DNA of 33,120 nucleotides, from IMG/VR virus record IMGVR_UViG_3300047543_000067, positions 1 to 33,120 of that record; one strand, 5' to 3'. Made by a program: the position numbers and the translations under genes. The notes under the pieces are model-generated. The model was not told the origin of the DNA. It did not search any database and saw nothing but the letters and a program-made list of their open reading frames with translations. This stretch comes from a virus. Below, one piece after another: positions 22,325-29,972 of this stretch (position 1 is the stretch's first letter; every line of letters starts with the position of its first letter).

Positions 22325-22373
22325 CTAAATATCTCTGAAGAGGGCATGAATTCCCTTAATGAATGGAGATATT
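22325..22373 (+). promoter_or_regulatory. Second late promoter overlapping an SD-sequestering stem before gp18
   Basis: The late box CTAAATA is at 22325-22331. AATATCTC (22328-22335) pairs perfectly with GAGATATT (22366-22373), which contains most of the sheath SD GGAG (22365-22368). The loop holds a small AGGG/CCCT stem. RNA started six bases after the box (about 22337) lacks the upstream arm and would have a free SD. Confidence 0.65.
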
Positions 22374-22376
22374 ATA

Positions 22377-24758
22377 ATGGCTCAGTTAGTTTCCCCAGGC
22401 GTAAGCGTATCAGTTATTGATGAAAGCGCATACGCATCTGCAGGCAACGGTACCGTACCAGTTATTGTTTTAGCAACACGATCAGGCAAGACAGCACCTG
22501 ATGGTTCATCTGCTCAATACACTACAGCACCTTTTGCTAAAAAACCCCTAATTGTTACTAGCCAACGCGAGTTGGTACAACTATACGGTGAACCTAAGTT
22601 CACTATCGTTGACGGTACGCCTGTACACGGTCACGAACTAAACGAATACGGCTTATTAGCAGCCTATTCATATTTAGGTATTGCAAATCGTGCTATCTTA
22701 GTACGTGCTGACCTAAACATGGAAGAGCTAGAGCCACAAGCAGAAGCCCCAGTTGGCCCACCTGCTAACAACCAATACTGGTTAGATACTAACGATAGCC
22801 AATTTGGTCTATTTGAAGCCAATGGTTCTGCTTGGGTTCTAAAAACTGTTACAGTTACTGATGGTGCACCAAGCGCCGGCCTTGGTAGCAATGGTGATTA
22901 TGCATTAGATGCATCAAGTTCTACAAAGACATATTACAAAAAAGTAGCCGGTGCATGGTTGCCAGTTACTTCTGCTAACCTAGCTAAAACAGTTACACTA
23001 GCACCTCACTATCAAATTCCAAGCCCAGCAGTAGCTGGAAACGTTTGGTTAAAAACAACAAGTCCAAATGGTGGTTTAAACCTATTAGTTAAGAAGTTTA
23101 ACGCTACTACAGAAAGCTGGACAAAGCAAGCAATTGGACCAGGTAAGGCCGACATGCTTGTTGGTTATGAAGATAACGCTACTGCTACTGCCGCATTTGG
23201 CTCAGCACTAGCTACAAACAGCTTATACGTTCAATTTGACGAACCAACAGCCGCACGTTTCACAGTTAAGCGTTTTGATGGCGCAAGTTGGACAACTTTA
23301 GCCCCAAGCGCAAGCGATGCCGCTCCAACAGGTCCTATCGTAGACGGTCGTTTATGGTATGACGCAGGCACAAACGTTGACATCTATGTCAAGGCTACTG
23401 TCAATGATACACCAATCTGGACAGCAGTTGAAAGCGTTCATGTTAATACAACAGAGCCAAGCAACCCAAGTAATGGTGATGTGTGGGTTGATACAAACGA
23501 CATGGCAAACTATCCAGTTATCAAGTTCTTTAATGGTTCAAACTGGGTACAACGAGATAACGCTGACCAGACAACAGAAAATGGCGCATTGTTTGTTGAC
23601 TTAACAGCAACAGCTGGCGATAACAGCGGCGTTGAAGGTGGTGCAACACACATGGACGATCAAGTTCCAAATCCAGCATACTACCCAGATGGTATGTTAC
23701 TATGGAACAGCGCAGTAAGTTCTGGTAACGTTAAGCGTTGGAACGCAACAGAAGGTTTCTGGCAGTCAGAATCTGGTAACGTTGACAGCGGTCCTAAAGC
23801 AGGTGCCCCATACATGTTTGAAAAGGCACAACGCCGTGTAGTTGTTAAGCGCCTACAAGCCGCTTTAACAGACAACGACGATCTACGTGCAGAAACATTA
23901 GACTTTAACTTAGTTGCTACTCCAGGCTACGTTGAGTGTATTGATGAAATGATTACTTTAAGCTACGACCGTAAGGAAACAGTTTTCGTAATCGGCGATA
24001 CACCAATGAAGTTGTCTAACAGAATGAGTGCCGTTCATACATGGGCACTAGGTACAGAAGCTGGTACAAACGGCGCTGATGGTCTAACAACACGCAGTGG
24101 CAATGCCGCAATTTACTACCCAAGTGGTTTATCAACAGACTTGGAAGGTAACGATGTTGCAGTTCCAGCAAGTCACGCAGTATTACGTGGCTATGCATAC
24201 AACGATCAAGTAGCTTATCCATGGTTTGCTCCAGCCGGTTTAACACGTGGTGCATTAAGTGGTATTAGCAACCTAGGTGTTGTTAATGCTGAAAACGAGT
24301 TCTTACCAGTTGCTTTAAACCAAGGTCAACGTGATACATTGTATCAAGATAAGATTAACCCATTGGTTAACTTCCCAGGCCAAGGTTTGTTTGCATGGGG
24401 TCAGAAGACATTATATCCATTTGATTCAGCACTAGATCGCATCAACGTTGCTCGCTTGCTGGTATATCTACGTAAGCAGTTTGATATTATTGCTCGTCCA
24501 TTCATCTTTGAACCAAACGACAAATTCACACGTGATCGCGTTATCAAGTTGTTCAATGGATTCTTAACAGATATGGTTTCTAAACGTGCCGTATATGACT
24601 TCTTGGTAGTTTGTGATGAAACAAACAACACACCAGCAAGAATCGACAGAAACGAATTGTACATTGATATTGCAATTGAGCCAGTTAAGGCAATTGAATT
24701 CATCTACATCCCAGTTCGAGTTGTAAATACAGGCGCGATTGCCAATAACACTAAATAA
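22377..24758 (+). CDS. gp18: Contractile tail sheath protein gp18 with large inserted domain
   Basis: The protein is 793 aa starting at MAQLVSPGVSVSVIDES, the usual sheath N-terminus; I choose 22377 rather than the ATG at 22359 because GGAG is 8 bases upstream. Residues 1-124 and about 485-793 are the conserved sheath core, including the C-terminal KINPLVNFPGQG, LFAWGQKTLYP and LLVYLRKQFDIIARPFIFEPND blocks that link subunits during contraction. Residues about 125-480 are an insertion of six or seven Trp-containing beta-hairpin units (for example GRLWYDAG, GDVWVDTND...FFNGSNW). T4 gp18 (659 aa) also carries surface domains inserted in this part. It is preceded by two late promoters. Confidence 0.92.
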   Translation: MAQLVSPGVSVSVIDESAYASAGNGTVPVIVLATRSGKTAPDGSSAQYTTAPFAKKPLIVTSQRELVQLYGEPKFTIVDGTPVHGHELNEYGLLAAYSYLGIANRAILVRADLNMEELEPQAEAPVGPPANNQYWLDTNDSQFGLFEANGSAWVLKTVTVTDGAPSAGLGSNGDYALDASSSTKTYYKKVAGAWLPVTSANLAKTVTLAPHYQIPSPAVAGNVWLKTTSPNGGLNLLVKKFNATTESWTKQAIGPGKADMLVGYEDNATATAAFGSALATNSLYVQFDEPTAARFTVKRFDGASWTTLAPSASDAAPTGPIVDGRLWYDAGTNVDIYVKATVNDTPIWTAVESVHVNTTEPSNPSNGDVWVDTNDMANYPVIKFFNGSNWVQRDNADQTTENGALFVDLTATAGDNSGVEGGATHMDDQVPNPAYYPDGMLLWNSAVSSGNVKRWNATEGFWQSESGNVDSGPKAGAPYMFEKAQRRVVVKRLQAALTDNDDLRAETLDFNLVATPGYVECIDEMITLSYDRKETVFVIGDTPMKLSNRMSAVHTWALGTEAGTNGADGLTTRSGNAAIYYPSGLSTDLEGNDVAVPASHAVLRGYAYNDQVAYPWFAPAGLTRGALSGISNLGVVNAENEFLPVALNQGQRDTLYQDKINPLVNFPGQGLFAWGQKTLYPFDSALDRINVARLLVYLRKQFDIIARPFIFEPNDKFTRDRVIKLFNGFLTDMVSKRAVYDFLVVCDETNNTPARIDRNELYIDIAIEPVKAIEFIYIPVRVVNTGAIANNTK
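24751..24757 (+). promoter_or_regulatory. Late promoter box of the tail tube gene
   Basis: CTAAATA overlaps the last codons of the sheath gene. The expected +1 at 24763 is the first base of the SD AAGGAGAA, giving a leader of 14 bases. Confidence 0.7.
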
Positions 24759-24776
24759 CGACAAGGAGAACTGAAA

Positions 24777-25346
24777 ATGGCAGTCGATTTAAGTAAATTT
24801 AACGTACCAGGCGGGGCCACTGGCCCTCTGGTACAACCTAAGCTAAGTTATCGCTTTCGTGTCACATTAACCGGTTTTGGTACAGGTGACACATTACAGC
24901 TAACAAGCCAGGTAGTCAGTGTTGGTCGTCCAAGTCTAACACACGATGACGTTGTTGTAGATGTTTACAACTCACGTATCAATTTGGCTGGTAAACACAG
25001 TTGGGACCCGATTACATTGACCGTTAAGGACGATGTAACCAACGAAGTAGTTCGTGCTATTGGTTCCCAAGTTCAAAAGCAAGTTGACCACGCTAACCAA
25101 TTTTCTTCAAGATCTGGTAGCGGTTATAAGTTTATAATGTTAATTGAAAACTTAGATGGCAGCGAAGCTGTGCTAGACACATGGACATTAGGTGGTTGCT
25201 ACATCCAAAACGTAAACTACGGTGAAAACAACTACTCAACTAGCGATCCTCTAAACATCACAATCGCAATTAAGTATGATAATGCTTATCACGAACAGAT
25301 TTTAGACGGTCAGCAAGGTGGCGGCGATCTAACTACAGGTGGTTAA
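24777..25346 (+). CDS. gp19: Tail tube protein gp19
   Basis: This 189-aa beta-rich protein matches the T4 gp19 tube family (T4: 163 aa): YRFRVTLTGFG near the start, a central DVYNSRINLAGKHSWDPITLTVKDD block, and LGGCYIQNVNYGENNYSTSDPLNITIAIKYDNA at the end. Stacked hexamers of this protein form the DNA conduit inside the sheath. The Gly-rich C-terminus (GQQGGGDLTTGG) is flexible. AAGGAG is about 9 bases upstream. It follows the sheath gene as in T4. Confidence 0.92.
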   Translation: MAVDLSKFNVPGGATGPLVQPKLSYRFRVTLTGFGTGDTLQLTSQVVSVGRPSLTHDDVVVDVYNSRINLAGKHSWDPITLTVKDDVTNEVVRAIGSQVQKQVDHANQFSSRSGSGYKFIMLIENLDGSEAVLDTWTLGGCYIQNVNYGENNYSTSDPLNITIAIKYDNAYHEQILDGQQGGGDLTTGG

Positions 25347-25353
25347 TAAAAGC

Positions 25354-25403
25354 TCACTTTAATAAAGTGATAAGTAAGAGTAAGCAGAAATGCTTGCCCT
25401 TAC
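25354..25403 (+). other. Two stem-loops between the tube genes
   Basis: TCACTTT/AAAGTGA (25354-25370) is a 7-bp stem. GTAAG...AAGC pairs with GCTT...CTTAC (25374-25403) with an internal loop. They precede a third, terminator-like hairpin. The highly expressed tube message may use them for 3'-end stability. Confidence 0.5.
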
Positions 25404-25415
25404 CAGGAGAAAGAC

Positions 25416-25441
25416 ATAAAGGGCGAGAAATCGCCCTTTAT
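25416..25441 (+). terminator. Strong hairpin with GAAA tetraloop, between SD and start of the next gene
   Basis: ATAAAGGGCGA (25416-25426) pairs with TCGCCCTTTAT (25431-25441) around a stable GNRA loop. It looks like a terminator for gp19, but only a single short T-rich stretch ends it. The best SD for the gene at 25449 (AGGAGA, 25405-25410) lies on the upstream side of this stem. Confidence 0.65.
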
Positions 25442-25448
25442 CATTGAT

Positions 25449-26945
25449 ATGAACTTACTAAAAGTATTAGACCCAAACATTGGGACACAAAAAATATTAA
25501 ACGGGGTAGAAGTACACCCAGAAAATACACCATTTGGTGATGGGTTCCCTTATCTTAAGTTTGCTTTTGAAGTAAAGTTCACAACTACAGGCGGCGAGTA
25601 TGGACTTGAAACTACTCCAACATTTATTGCTAAAACTTGTGAGCTACCTCGCTGGACAGCAGATACACAAGTCGTTAACGTTTATAATCACAAAACACTA
25701 GTACAAACCAAACTAACATACGAACCTATTACAATGACTTTATACGACCAGACTAACGATGCTGGTGATAAAATGATTTGGGAATGGGTACAAGAACAGT
25801 TTGATTCTACCGATGGAAGTAAGGCTGCAAAATTTAAGCCGCTAGAGATTGAGATTAAAATGAAAAATCTTAGTGCTCCAGGAGCACCAGATAAGATATA
25901 CAGATTAAAGAACGCATACATTGTTGATGCTCAACACGATACACTAGATTACTCTAGTAGCGATCCTGTACTATGGTCATTAACTATTCGTTACGAAGAT
26001 TTAGAAGCTCCTGGTTATCAAGGACCTACACCATCAGTTGGGGCACACATTAAGCCATTGCCAAAGCCACCGGCACCAGTAAAGCCAGCTGAAGGCAAGA
26101 AAACACAAAGCAGTAGTTTTACACCAATTACTAACCCGCCTAAAAAAGATGCCGTTAGGGCAAGTGAAGCACCATCTAGTGCTCCAATGTATACAGATCC
26201 AATGGGCACAACTGATGGCGCCGCTATTATGAGCGTTGCTGGTACTGCACCCAAGAAAGAAGTGTCGTGGCCAAGTTGGGTTCCTTTCCTAGGCAAGAAA
26301 ACTCCTAACGGTAATTTAACAAACAACACTGAAGGAACAGTTAAGCCTGTAACAACAACAGGAGGATATAATAGCAATACTGGTACAGATAAAACCGTAT
26401 CCCCTGCCAGACCACCTGTTAGCCAAAAGACAGCTGACTTTATTGCTAGCCAAGAAAAATCAATTAACCAGGATGCTGGACTGAACCCTGAATATAAGAA
26501 AGCGTATATTGATGCACTTAAAAAGTATCCTCCAAGAACTGATTCTGCACAGTCACAGCAAAGTGCAGAACAACGAGCTAGATTAATTGCATTACAAACA
26601 GCGCCTCAATATAAGAGTCAATCAAGAGTTGTAGACAATGGTGTAATCATTGATAAAGGTGTAACGAATAATACAGAGCCCTATGTTGCACCAGCAAGAG
26701 TTGGTAACACAAATGCCAATGCTAATATCAACGATAAAAAAGGCGATAATATTGTAAGCAGACAAACAGAACGTGAAAACAACATACGAGCGGCACAAAG
26801 TGTTAACGATCAAAATGCCGCACAGAAAGCGTATCAAGCAGGTAGGCTAACAAAAGCGCAAGAAGCAGAATACTTTAAAACAGGTAAAGTAACTGGTATC
26901 AAAGGTGCTCCTGGCTATGATCCAAATGAAAAGTCGAACTTCTAA
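25449..26945 (+). CDS. Second tail-tube-like protein with long low-complexity C-terminal extension
   Basis: The protein has 498 aa. Residues about 35-187 have the gp19-type tube fold pattern (FAFEVKFTTTGG, FIAKTCELPRWTADTQVVNV, TKLTYEPITMTLYDQ, DYSSSDPVLWSLTIRYEDLE). A Pro-rich linker (about 200-213) leads into about 285 residues rich in Asn, Thr, Gln, Ala and Lys with no clear fold. In T4, gp54 and gp48 start or cap the tube with tube-like domains; this could be such an initiator, or a modified tube subunit. The best SD is separated from the ATG by a hairpin. The stop overlaps the next start (TAATG). Confidence 0.75.
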   Translation: MNLLKVLDPNIGTQKILNGVEVHPENTPFGDGFPYLKFAFEVKFTTTGGEYGLETTPTFIAKTCELPRWTADTQVVNVYNHKTLVQTKLTYEPITMTLYDQTNDAGDKMIWEWVQEQFDSTDGSKAAKFKPLEIEIKMKNLSAPGAPDKIYRLKNAYIVDAQHDTLDYSSSDPVLWSLTIRYEDLEAPGYQGPTPSVGAHIKPLPKPPAPVKPAEGKKTQSSSFTPITNPPKKDAVRASEAPSSAPMYTDPMGTTDGAAIMSVAGTAPKKEVSWPSWVPFLGKKTPNGNLTNNTEGTVKPVTTTGGYNSNTGTDKTVSPARPPVSQKTADFIASQEKSINQDAGLNPEYKKAYIDALKKYPPRTDSAQSQQSAEQRARLIALQTAPQYKSQSRVVDNGVIIDKGVTNNTEPYVAPARVGNTNANANINDKKGDNIVSRQTERENNIRAAQSVNDQNAAQKAYQAGRLTKAQEAEYFKTGKVTGIKGAPGYDPNEKSNF

Positions 26946-27235
26946 TGACAACATATAAAGTAATACCACAAGTTGATTTTGATAAAGCAGTACAGCGCAT
27001 TTTGTCTGTAGGGCTTGCACGTACACCAGCAGAAAATATTGTTCTAGCCTTTTGGAAGGCTAGTCAAGATTTAGGTAAAGATTTTAGAAAACTAATTGAA
27101 GATGCTACCTCAACGGGAATGTTAGACGTTGAGCAAGATATATTAGATAGACTAAATGAAAACTTACCTGACACTATAAAATATTATAAAAACGCACCTA
27201 AGAAAACATTGCCACTAGCCTTAAGGGAAATGTAA
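26945..27235 (+). CDS. Small protein of unknown function in the tail-gp4 operon
   Basis: This 96-aa helical protein with alternating acidic and basic residues has no recognisable motif. It is joined by TAATG overlaps to both neighbours (tube-like protein upstream, gp4 downstream), which argues strongly that it is real and expressed with them. A tail or head-completion assembly role is inferred from this position only. Confidence 0.72.
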   Translation: MTTYKVIPQVDFDKAVQRILSVGLARTPAENIVLAFWKASQDLGKDFRKLIEDATSTGMLDVEQDILDRLNENLPDTIKYYKNAPKKTLPLALREM

Positions 27236-27684
27236 TGGCTAAAAATTACGCACAGGGTTTATATACAATTCTGCACCCGGAAAAGTATGTTGGCAAAGGT
27301 ACACCTAAGTACCGCAGTGGGTGGGAATTAACATTTATGCGTTTTTGTGATAATCATCCTAATGTTGTAAGTTGGGCAAGCGAAAACGTTCGCATACCTT
27401 ATCGTAACCCCTTTACAGGCAGGGATACATTTTACGTTCCAGACTTCTTTGTGGTGTATCAAAAAGATGGCGTTAGAAAAGCTGAACTAGTAGAAATCAA
27501 GCCAAAGGGACAGGCTGTAATGGAACTAGCACGCAGTCAGCAAGAAAAAGCCGCAGTAGCACTAAACATGGTTAAGTGGGCGGCAGCTCGTGCTTGGTGT
27601 AAGCAAATGGGTGCTACATTTCGTGTATTAACTGAAGAAGATATCTATAATAACACCAATCCGACTAAGAAACGCCGCAAATAA
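27235..27684 (+). CDS. gp4: Head completion protein gp4 (endonuclease-fold)
   Basis: This 149-aa protein resembles T4 gp4 (gp50/65), needed to finish DNA-filled heads. The shared pattern is KYRSGWELTFMRF, VVSWASENVRIPY, FYVPDFFVVY and VEIKPKGQ, then a terminal KWAAARAWCKQMGATFRVLTE. Glu31, Asp70 and Glu87-x-Lys89 are placed like the active-site residues of TnsA/PD-(D/E)xK nucleases. So it probably trims or protects DNA ends. The SD AAGGGA lies inside the end of the preceding gene. Confidence 0.85.
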   Translation: MAKNYAQGLYTILHPEKYVGKGTPKYRSGWELTFMRFCDNHPNVVSWASENVRIPYRNPFTGRDTFYVPDFFVVYQKDGVRKAELVEIKPKGQAVMELARSQQEKAAVALNMVKWAAARAWCKQMGATFRVLTEEDIYNNTNPTKKRRK

Positions 27685-27697
27685 TCATAAGTACAGT

Positions 27698-28204
27698 ATG
27701 ACTAAAAAATTAGAAGAAGTGTTTGGCTTTCCGCCGATTGAGGAGGCTAGCACTACTTTAGACGCACAAGACACTCAAGTTCCTGAAGAAATACAGGAAG
27801 AGCTAGATGTTGCCCATGCTACTATTGACATGGCAAATCGTGTTGATATTGCGCTACCTACTGTTACTGACATGGCAACAGCAGAGCGCGAGCTGGACAA
27901 ACTAGCTAATACCGCACAGGAACAAAGCGAGCGTTTGATGGATTTAGGCTTTAATGTTGACGATAGAAATGCAGGTAAAATCTTTGAAGTTGCGGCACAG
28001 CTACTAAAAACAGCAGTTGATGCAAAAACAGCCAAGATTGATAAAAAGCTAAAGATGGTTGAACTACAACTACGCAAAGCAAGAATGGACGCAGATAAGG
28101 GTAAAGAAGATCCTAATGTACTTGATGCTAGCGACCAGGGCTTGGTTGGAAACCGCAACGATATTGTTAAAGCTATCCTAAACCGCGTGGGTCAGAATAA
28201 ATAA
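27698..28204 (+). CDS. gp16: Small terminase subunit gp16
   Basis: This 168-aa protein is similar in length to T4 gp16 (164 aa). It has an acidic N-terminus, then a long helical hairpin (AERELDKLANTAQEQ, FEVAAQLLKTAVDAKTAKID, then KKLKMVELQLRKARMD) expected to form the ring's central coiled coil, and a flexible C-terminus. It regulates the packaging motor gp17, which lies three genes downstream. No clear SD precedes the ATG. The end of the gene contains a late promoter box for the next gene. Confidence 0.8.
   Translation: MTKKLEEVFGFPPIEEASTTLDAQDTQVPEEIQEELDVAHATIDMANRVDIALPTVTDMATAERELDKLANTAQEQSERLMDLGFNVDDRNAGKIFEVAAQLLKTAVDAKTAKIDKKLKMVELQLRKARMDADKGKEDPNVLDASDQGLVGNRNDIVKAILNRVGQNK
28196..28203 (+). 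promoter_or_regulatory. Late promoter box (AATAAATA) inside the end of gp16
   Basis: This is the box closest to the T4 consensus TATAAATA. Expected +1 at 28209 is one base before the SD GAGAGGA (28210-28216), giving a leader of 15 bases. Confidence 0.68.
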
Positions 28205-28223
28205 GTCATGAGAGGATTTAATT

Positions 28224-28847
28224 ATGCCCACACTATTAGAGTATATTAATCAGTTACAGAAAGAGCATCGCTATCGCATTAAGATGGCCTTTGCCCCTTC
28301 TGAAAGGCAACTGGAAGTATTAGAGCGCCATATGAAAAAATATGATGCGCTTGAAGTAGGCCGCCCAGAAAAGCTAATGCTACAAGCACAACCAATGGAT
28401 TTCCCACAACTAGGTGGACATGAAATTGTAATCGTTGATGCAGTAACACGCTTACCTGTAAGTGCGCCTGTGTTAGAAAATGAGCTCCGTACTTTAATGT
28501 TTGTTAAAGATGGATTGATTAGAGTGTTTGGTCGAGATGAGCCAATTGAAAAGCAAATCGAAGACGACAGCAAGCCAAATCACGAAGCTAAACTAGGAAC
28601 AGATTACAGCGATGCTGAAGCTAATCCTGTTAAAGCCGAAGATGCCGCTGGTGACACTTATAACCAGAATTTGTTAAAAGAGCTTGATAAGAATCGCGCC
28701 GAAGCAAAGGCTGGAATTGTAAAGGCTGAAAAGAAGTCAGACGCTCCAATGAGTGATCCAACTTGGGAAGGCCCAGCAGATGGAAAGAAAAGTCCATTGA
28801 ACACAATTAAAAATCCAATGCCAACAGCAAAAGGAATGAAGCGATGA
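28224..28847 (+). CDS. Protein of unknown function between the terminase genes
   Basis: This 207-aa protein has a folded N-terminal half of alpha/beta character (YRIKMAFAPSERQLEVLERH, PMDFPQLGGHEIVIVDAVT, PVSAPVLENELRTLM). The acidic, Asp/Asn/Lys-rich second half is probably disordered. Similar proteins occur in marine T4-like phages without a known function. It is cotranscribed with the acidic protein downstream (ATGA overlap) from a late promoter, so a virion or assembly role is likely but unproven. Confidence 0.72.
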   Translation: MPTLLEYINQLQKEHRYRIKMAFAPSERQLEVLERHMKKYDALEVGRPEKLMLQAQPMDFPQLGGHEIVIVDAVTRLPVSAPVLENELRTLMFVKDGLIRVFGRDEPIEKQIEDDSKPNHEAKLGTDYSDAEANPVKAEDAAGDTYNQNLLKELDKNRAEAKAGIVKAEKKSDAPMSDPTWEGPADGKKSPLNTIKNPMPTAKGMKR

Positions 28848-29959
28848 AAACAACTAAAAAATTAAACGAAGGCATTCGCGTAGCCAAAGAAGGCATTGAA
28901 GAATGTTGGGATGACATGGGAGGTCAAGGCATGACACAAGGTAATGGCGAACAAATGTCAGTAACAATTTCTATGCCAGGAAAAAATATCAGTGTTACGA
29001 CAGATAGTGCCGAAGAGATCGGTAGCATTTTACGTTTAGCAGGTATTAACATTGGCGGTGGCGAAACAGGCGTACCAGGCGATGTTGATGGCGACGGTGA
29101 CCACGACATGGCCGACCACGAAGCTGAAGTAGCTTATGTTGGTGCTGGTAGTGAAGGCGAACCAAGCGTTCCTGACAATCAAATGCCTAGCGATGGCGAC
29201 GAAGAACCTAAAGAAGGAAATGAATTTTCTGGAGCATTAGCTAAAGCTAAAGAAGAAGGTAAAGACGAATTTGAAGTAGGTGGAAACACTTACCAAGTTG
29301 ACGGTGAAGAAGAAACCAAAGAAGCAGTCGGTGATACAACAACCACACATAAAGGTGGTACAGTAACACAAACACCAACAGGCTTAAAGCATCAAGCAGG
29401 TTCCGGTGTTTATGGTGGTACAGAAACAGACGACGAAGAAGAAGATCGCAAGAAACAAATGGACAAAGAAGTTGAAGAGTCAACTGAAATTGCCCGCTTA
29501 CGTCACCTTGCTGGTTTAGGCGAAGGTAAAAAGCCCGACTTCCTAGACGTTGACAAAGATGGTAACAAAGACGAGCCAATGACAAAAGCTATTGATGACA
29601 AAGAGGAAGAAGTTAAGGAAGAGGCTCCTGCAACTGATTCTATGTTTGGTCAAGGTGTTTTTGAAGGCGACGGAGAAGCAGAGGCTGCTCGCATTGTAGC
29701 ACTAGCTGGTCTTGAAGAAGGTCGTTTAATGAACGCTCCTGATGGCACAAGTATGCCAGAACCACAAGAGTATACATTAATTAACAAGCTAGGCAAAGGT
29801 GCAGGCCACCGCGATTACGGTCAGAACCGTGCAAACAACCAAGGTGAAAACCCAATGGGTATGCACACAGCTGATATCGACAACGTCGAAGAAGCGTTCC
29901 AAGCCGCAATGGGCGAGTACAGAAAGTTTGTTGCTGAAAATATCAGCCGTAAGAAGTAA
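28844..29959 (+). CDS. Acidic protein with LRxLAG repeats and two calcium-loop motifs
   Basis: The protein is 371 aa and strongly acidic. Three related motifs, SILRLAGI (61-68), IARLRHLAGL (216-225) and ARIVALAGL (282-290), resemble the C-terminus of scaffold gp22 (LRKLAGIKI). Two dockerin/EF-hand-like loops are present: DVDGDGDHD (80-88) and DVDKDGNKDE (235-244). Possible gp21 cleavage sites of the (L/I)xE-G type follow the second and third motifs (LGE-G, LEE-G) and the N-terminus (LNE-G). An internal head or second scaffold protein is my inference. The start overlaps the preceding stop (ATGA). Confidence 0.72.
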   Translation: MKTTKKLNEGIRVAKEGIEECWDDMGGQGMTQGNGEQMSVTISMPGKNISVTTDSAEEIGSILRLAGINIGGGETGVPGDVDGDGDHDMADHEAEVAYVGAGSEGEPSVPDNQMPSDGDEEPKEGNEFSGALAKAKEEGKDEFEVGGNTYQVDGEEETKEAVGDTTTTHKGGTVTQTPTGLKHQAGSGVYGGTETDDEEEDRKKQMDKEVEESTEIARLRHLAGLGEGKKPDFLDVDKDGNKDEPMTKAIDDKEEEVKEEAPATDSMFGQGVFEGDGEAEAARIVALAGLEEGRLMNAPDGTSMPEPQEYTLINKLGKGAGHRDYGQNRANNQGENPMGMHTADIDNVEEAFQAAMGEYRKFVAENISRKK

Positions 29960-29972
29960 TTAGGAGGCCTTA

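Noticed and set aside
22359-22376. Sheath start at the ATG 18 bases upstream
   Set aside because: GGAG is placed for the ATG at 22377, and sheath proteins typically begin with the MAQLVSPGV type sequence found there.
27775-28158. 127-aa minus-strand frame opposite the small terminase
   Set aside because: Low-complexity Ser/Ala sequence mirroring the helical gp16, without a ribosome site or independent support.
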